DNA of 64,000 nt from Branchipolynoe longqiensis (Eukaryota; Annelida; Polychaeta; Phyllodocida; Polynoidae): assembly GCA_030323885.1 (NCBI GenBank), contig CM059197.1:28291178-28355177 (forward strand), in the 5' to 3' direction. The notes beneath the pieces were generated by a model. The model worked only from the letters and a program-made list of their open reading frames with translations. It did no database searches and was not told the origin of the DNA. The translations under genes and the position numbers were made by a program. This document shows positions 32,308 to 42,330 of the stretch, piece by piece. Position 1 is the first letter of the stretch, and each line of letters begins with the position of its first letter.

Positions 32308-33266
32308 GGAAGCAGCTACAGCAATTTGGATTGGACAGAATTACTGAGGATAGGATAGTATCGGATGCCTGGAGGCCAGGAACTGTCAAAATGTATACAA
32401 CCTATTTAAAGAAATGGGGTGTACATTGTTTGTTAATGAAAGTTAAGCCAACAAATCCAAAGATTTCACAAGTAGCTCGGTTTCTTCGTTCTCTAGAGGA
32501 TGAAGGACTTTCCTTTGGATCGATTAATGCGGCGAGGTGTGCGTTATCAATTATATTACCTAGAATTGATGGCGAAACAGTTGGAAAACATCATGTTATT
32601 TGTTATTTACTTCGTTCAATTTATCAAAGGAATCCTCCAAAACCAAAGTATAGTCGGTTTTGGGATGTTTCTATAGTATTTAAGTTGTTTCAGGCTTGGC
32701 CTCACAACTCGTGGTTAGATATAAAACAGTTAGGTTTTAAGGTCGCGGTCCTGTTATTGTTAGTAACCGGACACAGAGGACAGACGATTGTTGCTTTATC
32801 CTTAACTGGATTAGAAATAGACAAGCAACAAGCTACGTTTGATTTAGAAAAATTGCTTAAATCGAACACGTTAGGTGACCCTTTATCAACGGTTCACTTA
32901 GACTGTTTTCCGAATGATCGGAAATTATGTGTTGTGTCGGCCATACGGGCTTATATATACAAGACAAAGGATTTACGTGCATCACAACAACTATTAGTGA
33001 GCTTTATAAAGCCACATAAGGCGATTTCACGAGACACACTTGCCAGATGGACAATTACGGTGTTGAAATTGGCTGGAGTGGATACGAGTAAATACTCTTC
33101 CCACTCAACTAGAGGAGCCATGGTCTCCAAGGCACGGGTGCTTGGTATTTCTGTGAAAAGAATACTAGCGCATGCAGGCTGGAAGACGGCTAAGTCGTTT
33201 GCAAAACATTATAATAAACGACTAGAAAAGCCTACCGGCGTTGCAAAGCGTCTTCTCGCCAACTAA
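32091..33266 (+). CDS. DIRS tyrosine recombinase
   Basis: Open from 32091, -1 relative to the RT frame and overlapping its 3' end by about 217 bases. There is no ATG upstream of the core-binding domain (TVKMYTTYLKKWGVH, ATG at 32390), so translation must begin by frameshift, non-AUG initiation or splicing. Catalytic residues are Arg I in TGHRGQT (32775), HxxR in SHSTRGA (33102-33113), the second His in AHAGW (about 33172), and Tyr in KHYNKR (33210). The family inserts the circular DNA intermediate without duplicating the target. The frame is intact, so the enzyme may be functional. Confidence 0.88.
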   Translation, partial: HYQPSSEKNRLGRDTCDTGGARLGHATLAASSFTTGKRLYTIPKKTRESDAPRTASGSRRRVNDAPIGIPFLRKQLQQFGLDRITEDRIVSDAWRPGTVKMYTTYLKKWGVHCLLMKVKPTNPKISQVARFLRSLEDEGLSFGSINAARCALSIILPRIDGETVGKHHVICYLLRSIYQRNPPKPKYSRFWDVSIVFKLFQAWPHNSWLDIKQLGFKVAVLLLLVTGHRGQTIVALSLTGLEIDKQQATFDLEKLLKSNTLGDPLSTVHLDCFPNDRKLCVVSAIRAYIYKTKDLRASQQLLVSFIKPHKAISRDTLARWTITVLKLAGVDTSKYSSHSTRGAMVSKARVLGISVKRILAHAGWKTAKSFAKHYNKRLEKPTGVAKRLLAN

Positions 33267-33348
33267 CAAGAATAGGTGAGAACAAAAATTTAGAATGTTA
33301 TAATAATAAGAAAGAATGATATTAAGGATAAAAATGAATTATGTAAAG

Positions 33349-33485
33349 GTCTCCCTAGCCTGAGGCTAGCCTGAGGCTGTTTACCGAGGTAAAATAGTAT
33401 AGTTATACGAGTCTTACCTTGGTACAGATGATGGATAACTGTTGTTTTTACCGAGGTATAAGCCTCGGATAGATGTGGGCTAGGG
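33349..33485 (+). repeat. Internal complementary region (ICR) of DIRS element
   Basis: 33349-33394 is the reverse complement of the left end (28274-28319) with at most a base or two of mismatch at its inner edge. 33395-33485 is the reverse complement of the right end (33620-33709) with one indel (five T against four). The two halves are contiguous, so the ICR equals the reverse complement of a right-end/left-end junction. Confidence 0.92.
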
Positions 33486-33592
33486 CCCTCCCGCCACACC
33501 CTGCCACATCTATTCCGTTGGTGTACCTTTTCGGTAAAGTAATAGTATCCATTGTTTGAAAGTCATTTTTATCCTCAATAAGTAGGTTAAGA

Positions 33593-33704
33593 TTGCTGGT
33601 ACCGGACGTGCTTACCTCTCCCTAGCCCACATCTATCCGAGGCTTATACCTCGGTAAAACAACAGTTATCCATCATCTGTACCAAGGTAAGACTCGTATA
33701 ACTA

Positions 33705-33709
<5 letters not shown>
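33593..33709 (+). repeat. Right inverted terminal repeat of DIRS element with extension
   Basis: 33593-33627 is the exact inverse of the inner left repeat. The outer part (to GGTAAAA at 33659) is similar but not identical to the left end, and a further 50 bases (to ACTATACTA) have no counterpart at the left. A unique right-end extension is known for DIRS-1. Confidence 0.88.
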
Positions 33710-33754
<45 letters not shown>

Positions 33755-34084
33755 ATATATATAAATTTAGGCTACGGTAAGGAAAAGAGAGAACAATGAG
33801 TAGTGGGCGGGAACCTTCTTTTATTTTTGCTTGAAGGTCCCTTGGCCGGGCAAAATAACAGCCCTACCTAAAGCTAAAAATAAGTGGTGCTCGGCGTGCA
33901 GTCAAGGCTGGACTGAGCCAAGCAGCAATGATATGGCAGTCCCGGGGCAAAAGAGTGGCCCGGGGTAAATATACAGTGAAGAATAAATAAGAAATAAATA
34001 AGAAATAATTAATTAAAGAAGAGAAGGGGGGGAAACTCCGCCTTCTTTATATATATATAATACATTATATTCTACATATACATA
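33710..34084. other. AT microsatellite and unassigned flank
   Basis: (TA)n to about 33750, directly abutting the DIRS right end, then sequence without a recognised gene. Confidence 0.5.
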
Positions 34085-34245
34085 TTAATAGTGACAGTTG
34101 ACTCACGGTGTCTAGGAGTCGGGGAGGAGTGAATGCCCGCTCCGCAGTGAATAACATGGACGTTAAGGTGGTTAGAGAGAAAAATTAAGGGCTGCCGTTA
34201 TTTATATTATCATAATAAATTATATAGTACATATAGAAACACAAC
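34085..34245 (+). repeat. Dispersed repeat, copy 2
   Basis: Counterpart of 19975-20130 (GACAGTTGACTCACGGTG, GCAGTGAATAACATGG, TTAAGGTGGTTAGA). Copies differ at roughly one base in eight by eye. Confidence 0.6.
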
Positions 34246-34600
34246 TACTACCCGGATAAACGTATACATAACCTTTAAGGCATATATACATATATGTATA
34301 CAACTATTACCATTACGTATATATACTGAACCCTTAAGCACATATATAGGTATATTCCACTATGACCCTTATATATATACAGAACGCCTAAGTGCATATA
34401 TATTATAGATCTACATATATGCAAATATTAGCTTATGTATATATATATATAAACAAGCATTTAAACTCATATAGATTTTTACATATAAACCTTTAAATGC
34501 ATATATATATGCACATGTATATTTCAGCGTATATATATATATATATATATAACTATATATATATATATATTTATATATATATGCCTTCAAGCGGACATAT
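34246..34600. repeat. AT-rich degenerate tandem region
   Basis: Repeated TTAAGCACATATATA/CCTTTAAATGCATATATA-like motifs alternating with (TA)n. The theme recurs at 34800-34860 and 35095-35160. Spacing is irregular (about 60-75 bases). Confidence 0.55.
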
Positions 34601-34604
34601 GTCT

Positions 34605-34785
34605 ATATGTGCTCTATACTCTATTATGGGAATATAAATAAGAACACAAACTCTCTTCAGTTTGCTCTATTATTATATACCATTTATCTAGGTTCTACTG
34701 CATGCTGCATGTAGTTCCAGATTGGCCACAGTGGAGCCACTAGTCATAGGCTTTGACACTTCGAAGCCAGCTGTACCCGGTCGTT
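34605..34785 (+). repeat. Dispersed repeat F, copy 1
   Basis: Shares GTGCTCTATACTCTATTAT, GGAATATAAATAAG, CAGATTGGCCACAGTGG, GCCAC, and AAGCCAGCTGT with copies at 49140-49330 and 55383-55575. Element type not identified. Confidence 0.55.
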
Positions 34786-34903
34786 ATATATATATATATA
34801 TATATCCCTTTAAGCACATATATATGCGATTAAAGGTGTCTGTATATATACGAGGTATATATATATATATACATAACAATAGCATATATAGAAGGTATAA
34901 GTA

Positions 34904-35081
34904 CAGTAACACCTCTCTAACCATCCAGCTCCACAGATCGACCGTTCCCCTATATCGATCTCTTTTATTTGCTCCCAACAATACCAATCTAACCATATTC
35001 TAACTCCCTAAGCCGAATATCTCACCAAATGGATCACTTAAAGTCGGTCCCAAGGTGGGTCGATTTAGAGAGGTGTTACTG
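34904..35081. mobile_element. pogo-like MITE with TA target
   Basis: Perfect inverted ends CAGTAACACCTCTCTAA (left) and TTAGAGAGGTGTTACTG (right), 178 bp overall, flanked by TA on both sides. Non-coding. A related, more diverged copy lies at 54711-54886. Confidence 0.8.
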
Positions 35082-35720
35082 TATATGTAAGTGAGGCTAC
35101 ATATATATTTAAGCGCATATATATGCGATTAAACTAAAGGCGTATGTGTATATATGCGAGGTATTATAGACTATATATATAACATAGCACATAGAAGCTA
35201 TACGTATGTATCAGTGATGTCAGGAAATGGGGGTTGGATGTTGGGGAGAGGGATGAGAGACGGAAGGGGGGAGGGGGAGGGAGGGGAGACAAGAAGAGGG
35301 ACTTGTTGCGGTGGGGACATAGTAGATGCAAGCGTGGGGGAATGCGCTGGTCGGTGGGGAGGGGGGTTGTGAGAAGGAGGGGGGGGAGCGGACCGCGGGA
35401 GGTAGGGCTGTAGGGCTGCCCAGGAAGGTCTATTTAAATGAACCACACGGGCGGTTTATTACTGTAGAGTGGCGCCGCCTGTGTACTGGAACTCTCAGTC
35501 TCACAAAAGCAGGTGGAAATATTGCCGAGCAGACCGCTGATTATTGGCGGTTCTTAAAAAGGTTCAATAGCTGTTTTGCGCATGACGTAAGGCGGGAATC
35601 CATTAGTGGTGTAGCAGAATTAGAGTTGTCTAGTCCGATGGTTTTGAATGTCTGTCATATTTGAAAATAAACATAGTTTTAATCAAGTTAATCTAGGTGA
35701 TTTAACTTTTGTTTTACACC
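35082..35720. other. G-rich and unassigned interval
   Basis: A strongly purine/G-rich segment (about 35220-35400) is followed by unremarkable sequence. AGTCCGATGGTTTTGAATGT at about 35633-35652 is a fragment of the CATAGTCCGAT MITE terminus. No gene recognised. Confidence 0.45.
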
Positions 35721-36058
35721 AGACGGGATACCGGAATTAGTTGAGCATCGGTCTCCCGTTTTGGTAGCTCGTGGGATTCGAATATGCGGGTTAGAACCTG
35801 GGTCGAGTCAAACCAATGACTTACACAATTATACTTGTCAATTCCTGACCAGGTGCTCGGCATTAGTAGGATAGGACAAGGACTGGCTGGCTCAGTATCA
35901 GAATAATGTGACTGAGTGGGATATCAGGTCATGGCAGCCTTGTCTCCCAGTGGGGCAGCACTAAAAGGTCGCCATGAGTGCACACTCCCACAAGTCGGTA
36001 CCCATCCTGATATGACCTTAGATGTTGGTAGGACGTAAAACTCAAGCAACCAACCAAC
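35721..36058 (+). mobile_element. SINE family A, full length
   Basis: Has the head GGGATACCGGAATTAGTTGA, tandem B-box-like segments (GGGATTCGAA and GGGTTAGAACC), a complete body and the end AAAACTCAAGCAACCAACC. Confidence 0.88.
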
Positions 36059-36377
36059 TTGTGCAGTAATTAACGCCAAGTCGGACAGTGAAGAGCGGAA
36101 TGTAACTGCATCTATGACACTACTGTACCATATTGTTATGGAACTTTTGGGTTTCAAAATGTCATTCTCTTACATGGTGCAAATTGTCTATTCAACAGGT
36201 ATTGTACACCTTATTCTATATACCTTTTGTGTAAATAACCCTGAATTGAAGAATGACTGAAAGACCAGTGCTTTGGCACTGACAAAAGACTTATTCAGCA
36301 GAATAAACATATTTACCAACAAAGTTTCTAGTATATGATGGCAAACTGCATACGCCTGTGTCTAGACATCCTTTTAT
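36059..36377. other. Unassigned interval
   Basis: No gene or repeat recognised. Confidence 0.4.
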
Positions 36378-36615
36378 TAGCCTGTCTCAAAAGGTGATAA
36401 CTCTTTTTGTTCTTGTCCATTGTAACGATTGACACATAACAACACAGAAACGGTATTGAAAACACAAGGACATTTGCTTCAAATCAATAGCTATTCTAAT
36501 GAGATGATGAAACACCAGGTAAAAACCAAATCAGTTTATCCTGAGCAAATGCATATGCAGATAAGATGTTGATCATTACTATGGACAAAGTGTTGTCCCA
36601 TATTGCTTAGCACAT
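36378..36615 (+). mobile_element. TGAGAC-family MITE, right tip lost
   Basis: Left tip CCTGTCTCAAAAGGTG and interior ACACAAGGACATTTGCTTCA and CAGTTTATCCTGAGCAAATG match copies at 49.8, 54.9 and 61.0 kb. The right end stops at GCTTAGCACAT without the GAGACAGTCTCA terminus. Confidence 0.75.
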
Positions 36616-36696
36616 GTGGAACGGGTTTGACGTCATTCATGACCTAGACTATGTATCATGATGCATTGCTCACAATCCTATTTCTCTTCATTTAAT

Positions 36697-36860
36697 ATAT
36701 ATATATATTATATATATATGTGATGTATAATGTATTATGCGAGTATAAATATTTGCAAGGTAATATTACTTATTATTATTATGATTGTTATCCTCCCTAC
36801 GATACAACACTGTACTGGCGGCGCCATCTCGGCCACCTCACCTCCACTGGAGGATTTTTT
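36697..36860. repeat. (TA)n tract with linked TATGCGAGTATAAA repeat
   Basis: (TA)n at 36697-36718 followed by TGATGTATAATGTATTATGC and GAGTATAAAT. The same pair of (TA)n and TATGCGAGTATAAA occurs at 1.65 kb, and variants at 37.1 and 54.5 kb. Confidence 0.55.
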
Positions 36861-36867
36861 CTATATA

Positions 36868-37062
36868 TATATGTCATTGGGGGTGATGAAAATGGGAAAT
36901 TCGGCGCCACCTGCAGGATTCGAAGCAACACTTCGTGCCATTCAGAGGTTAGCAGGCTAACGATTACACTACCTAGGCTAACTGATGCAATCACCCTTAC
37001 ACCTATATGTCTATGTCGCTCCTCGCCTGATCGGTTAATGCAGACTACTACACCATAGGACA
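36868..37062 (-). mobile_element. tRNA-derived SINE, family B, second copy
   Basis: On the minus strand: GTAGTCTGCATTAACCGATC, CCTAGGTAGTGTAATCGTTA (A-box), GCTTCGAATCCTGC (B-box), and TTTCCCATTTTCATCACCCC. It lines up with 19296-19500 over its whole length and lies between two (TA)n tracts. Confidence 0.7.
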
Positions 37063-37064
37063 TC

Positions 37065-37065
<1 letters not shown>

Positions 37066-37112
<47 letters not shown>

Positions 37113-37430
37113 TATATTGCTATGCGACTATAAAGTATAAGTATATAAATGTGAGTATAAAGGCGCAGAAGGGAATTACTTTGATGTTATTGTGTGCCGA
37201 GTATTTCTAGATCCCCTTCCTGTATCTCCTTTGTGCGACTAGTGGCGCCACCACCGGCGTTCCCGTCCCTACCGGACGCGGGAACCTCATTCGCACCGGA
37301 TGATATTTTTAAAATAGTATTATATATCTCTTAGGGAAGACTTGATTTCCGAAGCAGACAATATACTCATCCAACTGGATTCTCGTCTTGTGTTTATGTT
37401 GTGCTGTAGCCGCCCCTATATAAAACATAT
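37066..37430. other. (TA)n microsatellite and unassigned sequence
   Basis: A (TA)n tract (37066-37112) is followed by GAGTATAAAGGCGCAGAAGG-type sequence related to that at 1.7 and 54.5 kb. No gene recognised. Confidence 0.5.
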
Positions 37431-37761
37431 TTTGTTTGATTTACGTCCTAGCAACATCTAAGGTCATATCAGGATGGGTACTGACTTGTGACAGTGCATG
37501 CTCATGGCTAATTTATAGTGATGCCCCTCTGGGAGACCAGGCCACCGACACCATGACCTGATATCCCACTCAGTCATATTATCCTGACACTGAGCCAACC
37601 AGTCATTGCCATATCCTAATAATGCCGAGCACCTGGCTAGGAAGCGACAAGTATCAATTTTTAAGTCAATGGTTTGGCTCGACCAGGGTTCAAACCCACG
37701 ATCCCATGGTCTACCAACACGGGAGACGGACGCTCTAACTCATTCGGCCATCCCGGTTGGT
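37431..37761 (-). mobile_element. SINE family A, near consensus
   Basis: Full-length minus-strand copy. The head GGGATGGCCGAATGAGTTAG is at the right edge, the B-box CGTGGGTTTGAACCC is present, and the end GTTGCTAGGACGTAAATCAA is at the left. It is one of the least diverged copies. Confidence 0.9.
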
Positions 37762-38237
37762 TATATAAAACAGATGAAGCATGCATCATGATATGTGCAC
37801 CCAAGTGACATCAACAGGAACATAGCACCAATAAAGGCACCTACTAACACTATGCAGCCACATAGCCACCAGCACTGTCTTCCTAGTGCCACATAAATAA
37901 CACTACACACTCCCCATCACCCCAGACTCATGCCGCCTTACAACTCTTATGTATGGGGCGGGGGGGGGGGGTGGAGAGTCAGAATCCTGTCTCAGTATTT
38001 CAGGGAACCCCTCACCAAGATATCCTCATAAGCCACCTTCCCAAAAATAATCTCTACATTTAATAATATCGATCAGTCAGGATGTGGTCGTCCTGTTGGG
38101 AATATTCATGACTGATCGTGGCCATTGGTTACTGTCCCCTGCCTGATGAATTAGTATGGACATTCTTCTTATGCCAGTGAGCTGCCTTACATTGAGTCTG
38201 AGATGGTTCTCCAGCATTATTTGCTCTCTATCATCCC
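37762..38237. other. Unassigned interval
   Basis: Contains a G run at about 37958-37970. No gene recognised. Confidence 0.4.
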
Positions 38238-38417
38238 AGTCATTATACTGACACAGAGCTAACCAGTCCTTGCCGTATCCTATTACTGCTGAGCGCTAAG
38301 CTAGGAAGCGATACATATAAATTGTGTAAGTGATTGATTTGACTCGACCATGAATCGAACTCCCGATCACCGGCATGGGAGGCCAGCGCTCTACCGATGA
38401 AGCCACCGCGTCCGGTT
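38238..38417 (-). mobile_element. SINE family A (variant head), 3'-truncated
   Basis: Minus-strand head (GGACGCGGTGGCTTCATCGG) and middle as far as GCTCTGTGTCAGTATAATG. The 3' third is absent. Confidence 0.8.
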
Positions 38418-38756
38418 CCAGGCAAGTGAGTCTTAGCATTACCACAGTCAGTAGTGCCACCAGGTCTGCATAAGTTATACAGAGGTGGCGCCCTCTACAG
38501 TACAGATGTGGTACTGTTGACAATTCAGGGAAGGCGCGATGGCTGAGTCAACCGAATGATCTAACAATCTATATTTGTTATCACCTAGACTACCGTTCAG
38601 CATTGCTAGAAAAGTAATGGAATAAGGAGACCATAGTACATCAGTTTGGCTGTGGGTGTTACTGTTAGTGTAAGTGTGACTGTGGGTGTTAGTCTTAGTG
38701 TAAGTGTGGGTATTGGTGTGGCTATGGGTGTGAGTCCGAGATTAAAATTGTCCCTG
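38418..38756. other. Unassigned interval with GT-rich simple sequence
   Basis: 38645-38735 is GTGTTAGTGTAAGTGTGG-like minisatellite sequence, the same theme as the long array at 45.6-46.5 kb. No gene recognised. Confidence 0.5.
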
Positions 38757-38833
38757 TTTAACCCTTGGGTTAGAATCCCATGACCTACCAAAATGAGGAG
38801 GCGGACGCTCAACTTATTAGGTCACCCTGCTTT
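38757..38833 (-). mobile_element. SINE family A, head only
   Basis: Minus-strand GGGTGACCTAATAAGTTGAG to ATTCTAACCCAAGGG, i.e. the tRNA-like head alone, cut where the LINE begins. Confidence 0.65.
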
Positions 38834-38982
38834 TCAAGGATTATATTTATCAAGAATTATATTTATAACCAAATAAATAAATGTGTAAATAACCGCAACG
38901 AACCACAGGAAGAAGATTCATCCGATGACAGTGAGAGAGAAAAACTAGGTAAAATATTCATATTAACGATAAGCAGAAGATT

Positions 38983-39386
38983 ATGTCAAAGTTATCAAAA
39001 TTAAAAGATGCTGCTCCAAAATTCAAGAACATCAGTGTTTGTCATGATCTCACACAAGATGAAAGGGAAACACTTAGGCAAAAAGTAGAAGAAGCCAGAA
39101 AAAAGGAAAAAAAGGAATCGGAGGGGGGGGGGGGGGGGCTCTGGACCTTCAAAGGTTGGGGTCCTCCAGGGAACCTAAGGATAATCAGAATAAAGACCCA
39201 ATAAGCAAACTACCTAAAATAGAAGAGAAGGGTAAATTGCAAAATTACGAGCTTGTACAAAAATTGAAAAATATGCTAATTAATGTCCAAGCTACAAAAA
39301 CCACAGTTGGGGCAATAGCACAAGTTCAAGTCCCACAACAATGGTACACCACGACACCAGTACATATATACCAGCAACAACCATGA
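38983..39386 (+). pseudogene. LINE ORF1 remnant
   Basis: Reads MSKLSKLKDAAPKF, then a charged, Lys/Glu-rich helical stretch (TQDERETLRQKVEEARKKEK) likely forming a coiled coil or RNA-binding surface. The frame is broken at a run of 16 G (39123-39138) and resumes as SSREPKDNQNKD to the TGA at 39384. An ATGA overlap (39383-39386) marks this stop, suggesting stop-restart coupling to ORF2 in the parental element, although the ORF2 frame used downstream is different here. Confidence 0.6.
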
Positions 39387-39417
39387 CAACAACCGAACAT
39401 ACGTACCAGGCACGACA

Positions 39418-40641
39418 GGCCTAATAACAGCAAATATTCAAGGACTCTCCCCCAAAACAAAACAGAGCAAAGTTCCTTTCCTCGGTGAACTTGCACAGGA
39501 AAGCAATTCAAGGATAATAGCTCTTACAGAAAGTCACTTAAATAACCATATCATGGACAGTGAAATCCACCTGGAGGGATTTAACATCTATAGGAGTGAC
39601 AGGAAAGATAGAACTCATGGTGGCATTATTTTGTACATTGACGAAAACTACACATGCAAAGAAATAATCAACAGCTCAAATGCATATTGCAGCCTGTTAT
39701 CCCTTGAAATTATCCAACTCAGTATGATAATAGCCATAGTATACAGACCCCCAAACTGTCCTGAATACACATTCGTTGATTTACTAGACAAACTCCTCTC
39801 TGCAATAACCAAGATGGTAGCTCCAATGCCTGACATTATATTCCTGGGCGACGTCAATTTCCCAAACATTACTTGGCCCCTAGGACATATACAGGCAACA
39901 GTAGCAAAAACAGAACAAAATCAGGCAACAAAACTGATGGAAGTCGTAGAAAAACTGTTCCTTAGACAGATTGTGAAAACTGCAACCCGAGGACAAAATA
40001 TCTTGGATCTTGTATTCACAAATAATCATGATCTAATCTACAATCTACCATCAACTCCAACAGTATTTTCAGACCACAGCATCATAGAAATACTTATAAA
40101 AGACAAAAGTGCCTCCAGCACTACTAACAGAAATAGAGAAATACCCATACTCAGTGATTGTAATTACCACAAAGCAGATTGGATACGAATCAACAGCAAA
40201 CTTTGTGACATAAACTGGGATGTGTACCTCAGTGGAAAAAACAAACTCAAAAAATTCTTTAACAAGATTGAAGAATTGTGTGCCAAGTTTGTACCTAGTA
40301 AGAAACTTAAAGCTATGAAACAAACAATTCCACATGACAGAAAGATTCTCATGAGAAAGAGAACAAAGCTTCAAAGGAGGACAAACAGCCAATCAACAAC
40401 TCAGTACAATCTGCTAAAGAAAATCCACACCATAGAAACTAAATTAAGGGAAAGCTATGATGAAGAACGTAAAGGAGAGGAGGAAAAGGCCATAAGCAAT
40501 ATCAAGATGAATCCAAAGTATTTTTATAGCTATGCTAAGAAATACTCCCAGGCCAGAACAACAATAGGACCACTCCAGAATAAGGATGGTGACATAGTCC
40601 ATGATCCTGGAGAGATGGCAGACATCCTGAAACAGCAGTAG
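39418..40641 (+). pseudogene. LINE ORF2, endonuclease part
   Basis: Frame open from 39319, with conserved sequence from GLITANIQGLSPK (39418). APE endonuclease landmarks are ALTESHL (about 39520), GGIILYID (about 39618), VYRPPNCPEY (about 39739), FLGDVNFPN (about 39842) and FSDHSIIEI (about 40067). The linker to RT follows (Lys-rich, SYAKKYSQ). It ends at a TAG at 40639 where the active protein would continue. The endonuclease would nick target DNA to prime reverse transcription. Confidence 0.78.
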
Positions 40642-41445
40642 GAAAGTGTCTTCAGTAGCCCACTAGAATACAAAATAATATACCAACCAAAACAGTTATT
40701 CTACCAAGTGGACTAAAGCAAACCAACCCTTATGGATATCAACTTCAGCCCAGAAGAAATAGAAAAGGCAATTGACAAACTAAATATAAACTCATCTACT
40801 GGACCAGATGGGTTCCCTGCCATCCTACTAAAACACTGTAAGCAATACCTTTCCTACCCACTGTATATAATTTGGAGGGATTCCCTCGACCACAGTAACA
40901 TCCCGGACATTGCTAAGGAAGGACATATCATTCCTATATATAAAGGTGACAGTAAGGCTCTACCCAAGAACTATAGACCTATCCCACTAACATCACACAT
41001 AATCAAGATCTTTGAGAGAGTAATTAGAGAACATCTAGTCAAGTATTTTGAAACAAATAATTTGATGAACCCATCTCAGCATGGTTTTAGATCCAGGAGA
41101 TCATGTCTTTCACAACTACTGGCACATCGCGATCAAATCCTGTATAATCTAGAAAAGGGTGCAAACACCGATGTCATCTACCTAGACTTTGCAAAGGCCT
41201 TTGATAAAGTTGATCACGGTATCCTCTGCCATAGATTGCATAAATTAGGAATAGGAGGGAAAATGGGAACCTGGATCCATGAGTTCTTGAGGCAGAGAAC
41301 ACAAAAGGTCATTGTGAATGGAGCAAAATCGACAGCATCTGATGTGACCAGCAGCGTACCACAAGGCACAGTACTTGGACCAGTCCTGTTCCTTGTTTTG
41401 ATCTGTGACATTCACAACACACACTATCTCTTCATTTGCAGATGA
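40642..41445 (+). pseudogene. LINE ORF2, reverse transcriptase N-terminal part
   Basis: Same frame as the endonuclease part. After a TAA at about 40714 it is open again from ATG 40732. RT landmarks are SSTGPDGFPAILLKH, EGHIIPIYKGDSKALPKNYR, QHGFRSRRSCLSQL, YLDFAKAFDKVDH (first catalytic Asp, about 41184), and SVPQGTVLGPVLFL. The frame is lost at about 41405-41440, just before the FADD motif. Confidence 0.78.
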
Positions 41446-42330
41446 CACAAGAGTCATGAGGGAGATCAAGGGAAATGTAGACACAGAGGCTATACAAAAA
41501 GACCTTGAAACCATTTACAATTGGCAACATTCAAACAATATGCTGTTCAATGACAAGAAATTTGAGCTAATACGATATGGCACAAACCAAGAATGAATAC
41601 AACTTACACAAACCCGTCAGGAGAGAAAATTATGGAAAAGAACAGCGTGAAAGACTATGTATGGCAAACTGCCAGCAAATATAGTGGATGGGTGCTTCGT
41701 ACATTTAAGTCAAGAGAAGCTGGGGTAATGAAAACCTTGTGGAACTCCATAATACTCCCACAGATAGACTACTGTACAGAACTTTGGATACCCACTTCTA
41801 AAGGACAGCTGACAAAGTTAGAATCACTGCAACACAGCTTCACATCATATATTGAAGACACCAAGAGCCTGGATTACTGGGACAGACTAAAATTCCTCAA
41901 AATCTACTCCATTGAAGGTCGATGTGAGAGATATCGAATTATATACATCTGGAAAATGATTGAAGGCAAAGTACCAAATTATGGCATAACAATGTATCAT
42001 TCAAAAAGATATGGTAGACTTTGTAAGGTACCATCAATAAACACAAAAGCCTCACAGTCAACAAGAACACTGCGGGAAGGAAGTCTTTCTGTCTGAGGAG
42101 TACAGCTCTTTAATATAATACCAGCTTATATTAGAAATTAATCAAACTGCAGTGTACAATCTTTCAAAAGGCAGCTTGACAAGGTGTTAGGAACAATACC
42201 AGACAAACCACAGATTCCAGGATACACCCAGCTAACGCAAACAGATTCAAACTCATTGCGGCGCATGACAAAACTGAACAGAGCATCCTCACGACATGCT
42301 GTGAGCCCTGATGGTGGAGTCTTCGACTTG
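41405..42330 (+). pseudogene. LINE ORF2, RT catalytic and C-terminal part
   Basis: SSFADDTRVM (41432 onward, catalytic FADD) is in another frame and ends at a TGA (41594). After a frame change comes NPSGEKIMEKNSVKD, joined directly to ASKYSGWVLRTF. Related elements have about 20 residues between these, so an internal deletion is likely. Then ILPQIDYCTELWIP and SLDYWDRLKFLKIYSIEGRC run to a stop at 42094. C-terminal homology continues to about 42330 (QSFKRQLDKVLGTIPD). Confidence 0.72.

Larger units (their letters stand above)
28274..33709 (+). mobile_element. Complete DIRS-type retrotransposon
   Basis: Carries gag, RT-RNaseH-methyltransferase and tyrosine recombinase frames, all uninterrupted, flanked by inverted terminal repeats. 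An internal complementary region (33349-33485) reproduces the joined left and right ends. This is the DIRS-1 architecture, in which the ICR is thought to template completion of a circular cDNA that the recombinase then integrates. The ICR itself fixes the boundaries: its two halves meet where TTTTACC (left end) joins ACTATACTA (right end). The element lies in a TATATA tract with no clear target duplication, as expected for this order. At 5,436 bp it looks recent. Confidence 0.93.

Noticed and set aside
33396..33709. Independent MITE with ~90-bp inverted repeats next to the DIRS element
   Set aside because: The left arm is the second half of the DIRS internal complementary region and the right arm is the DIRS right end. 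The inner part also matches the left ITR, so it belongs to the DIRS element.
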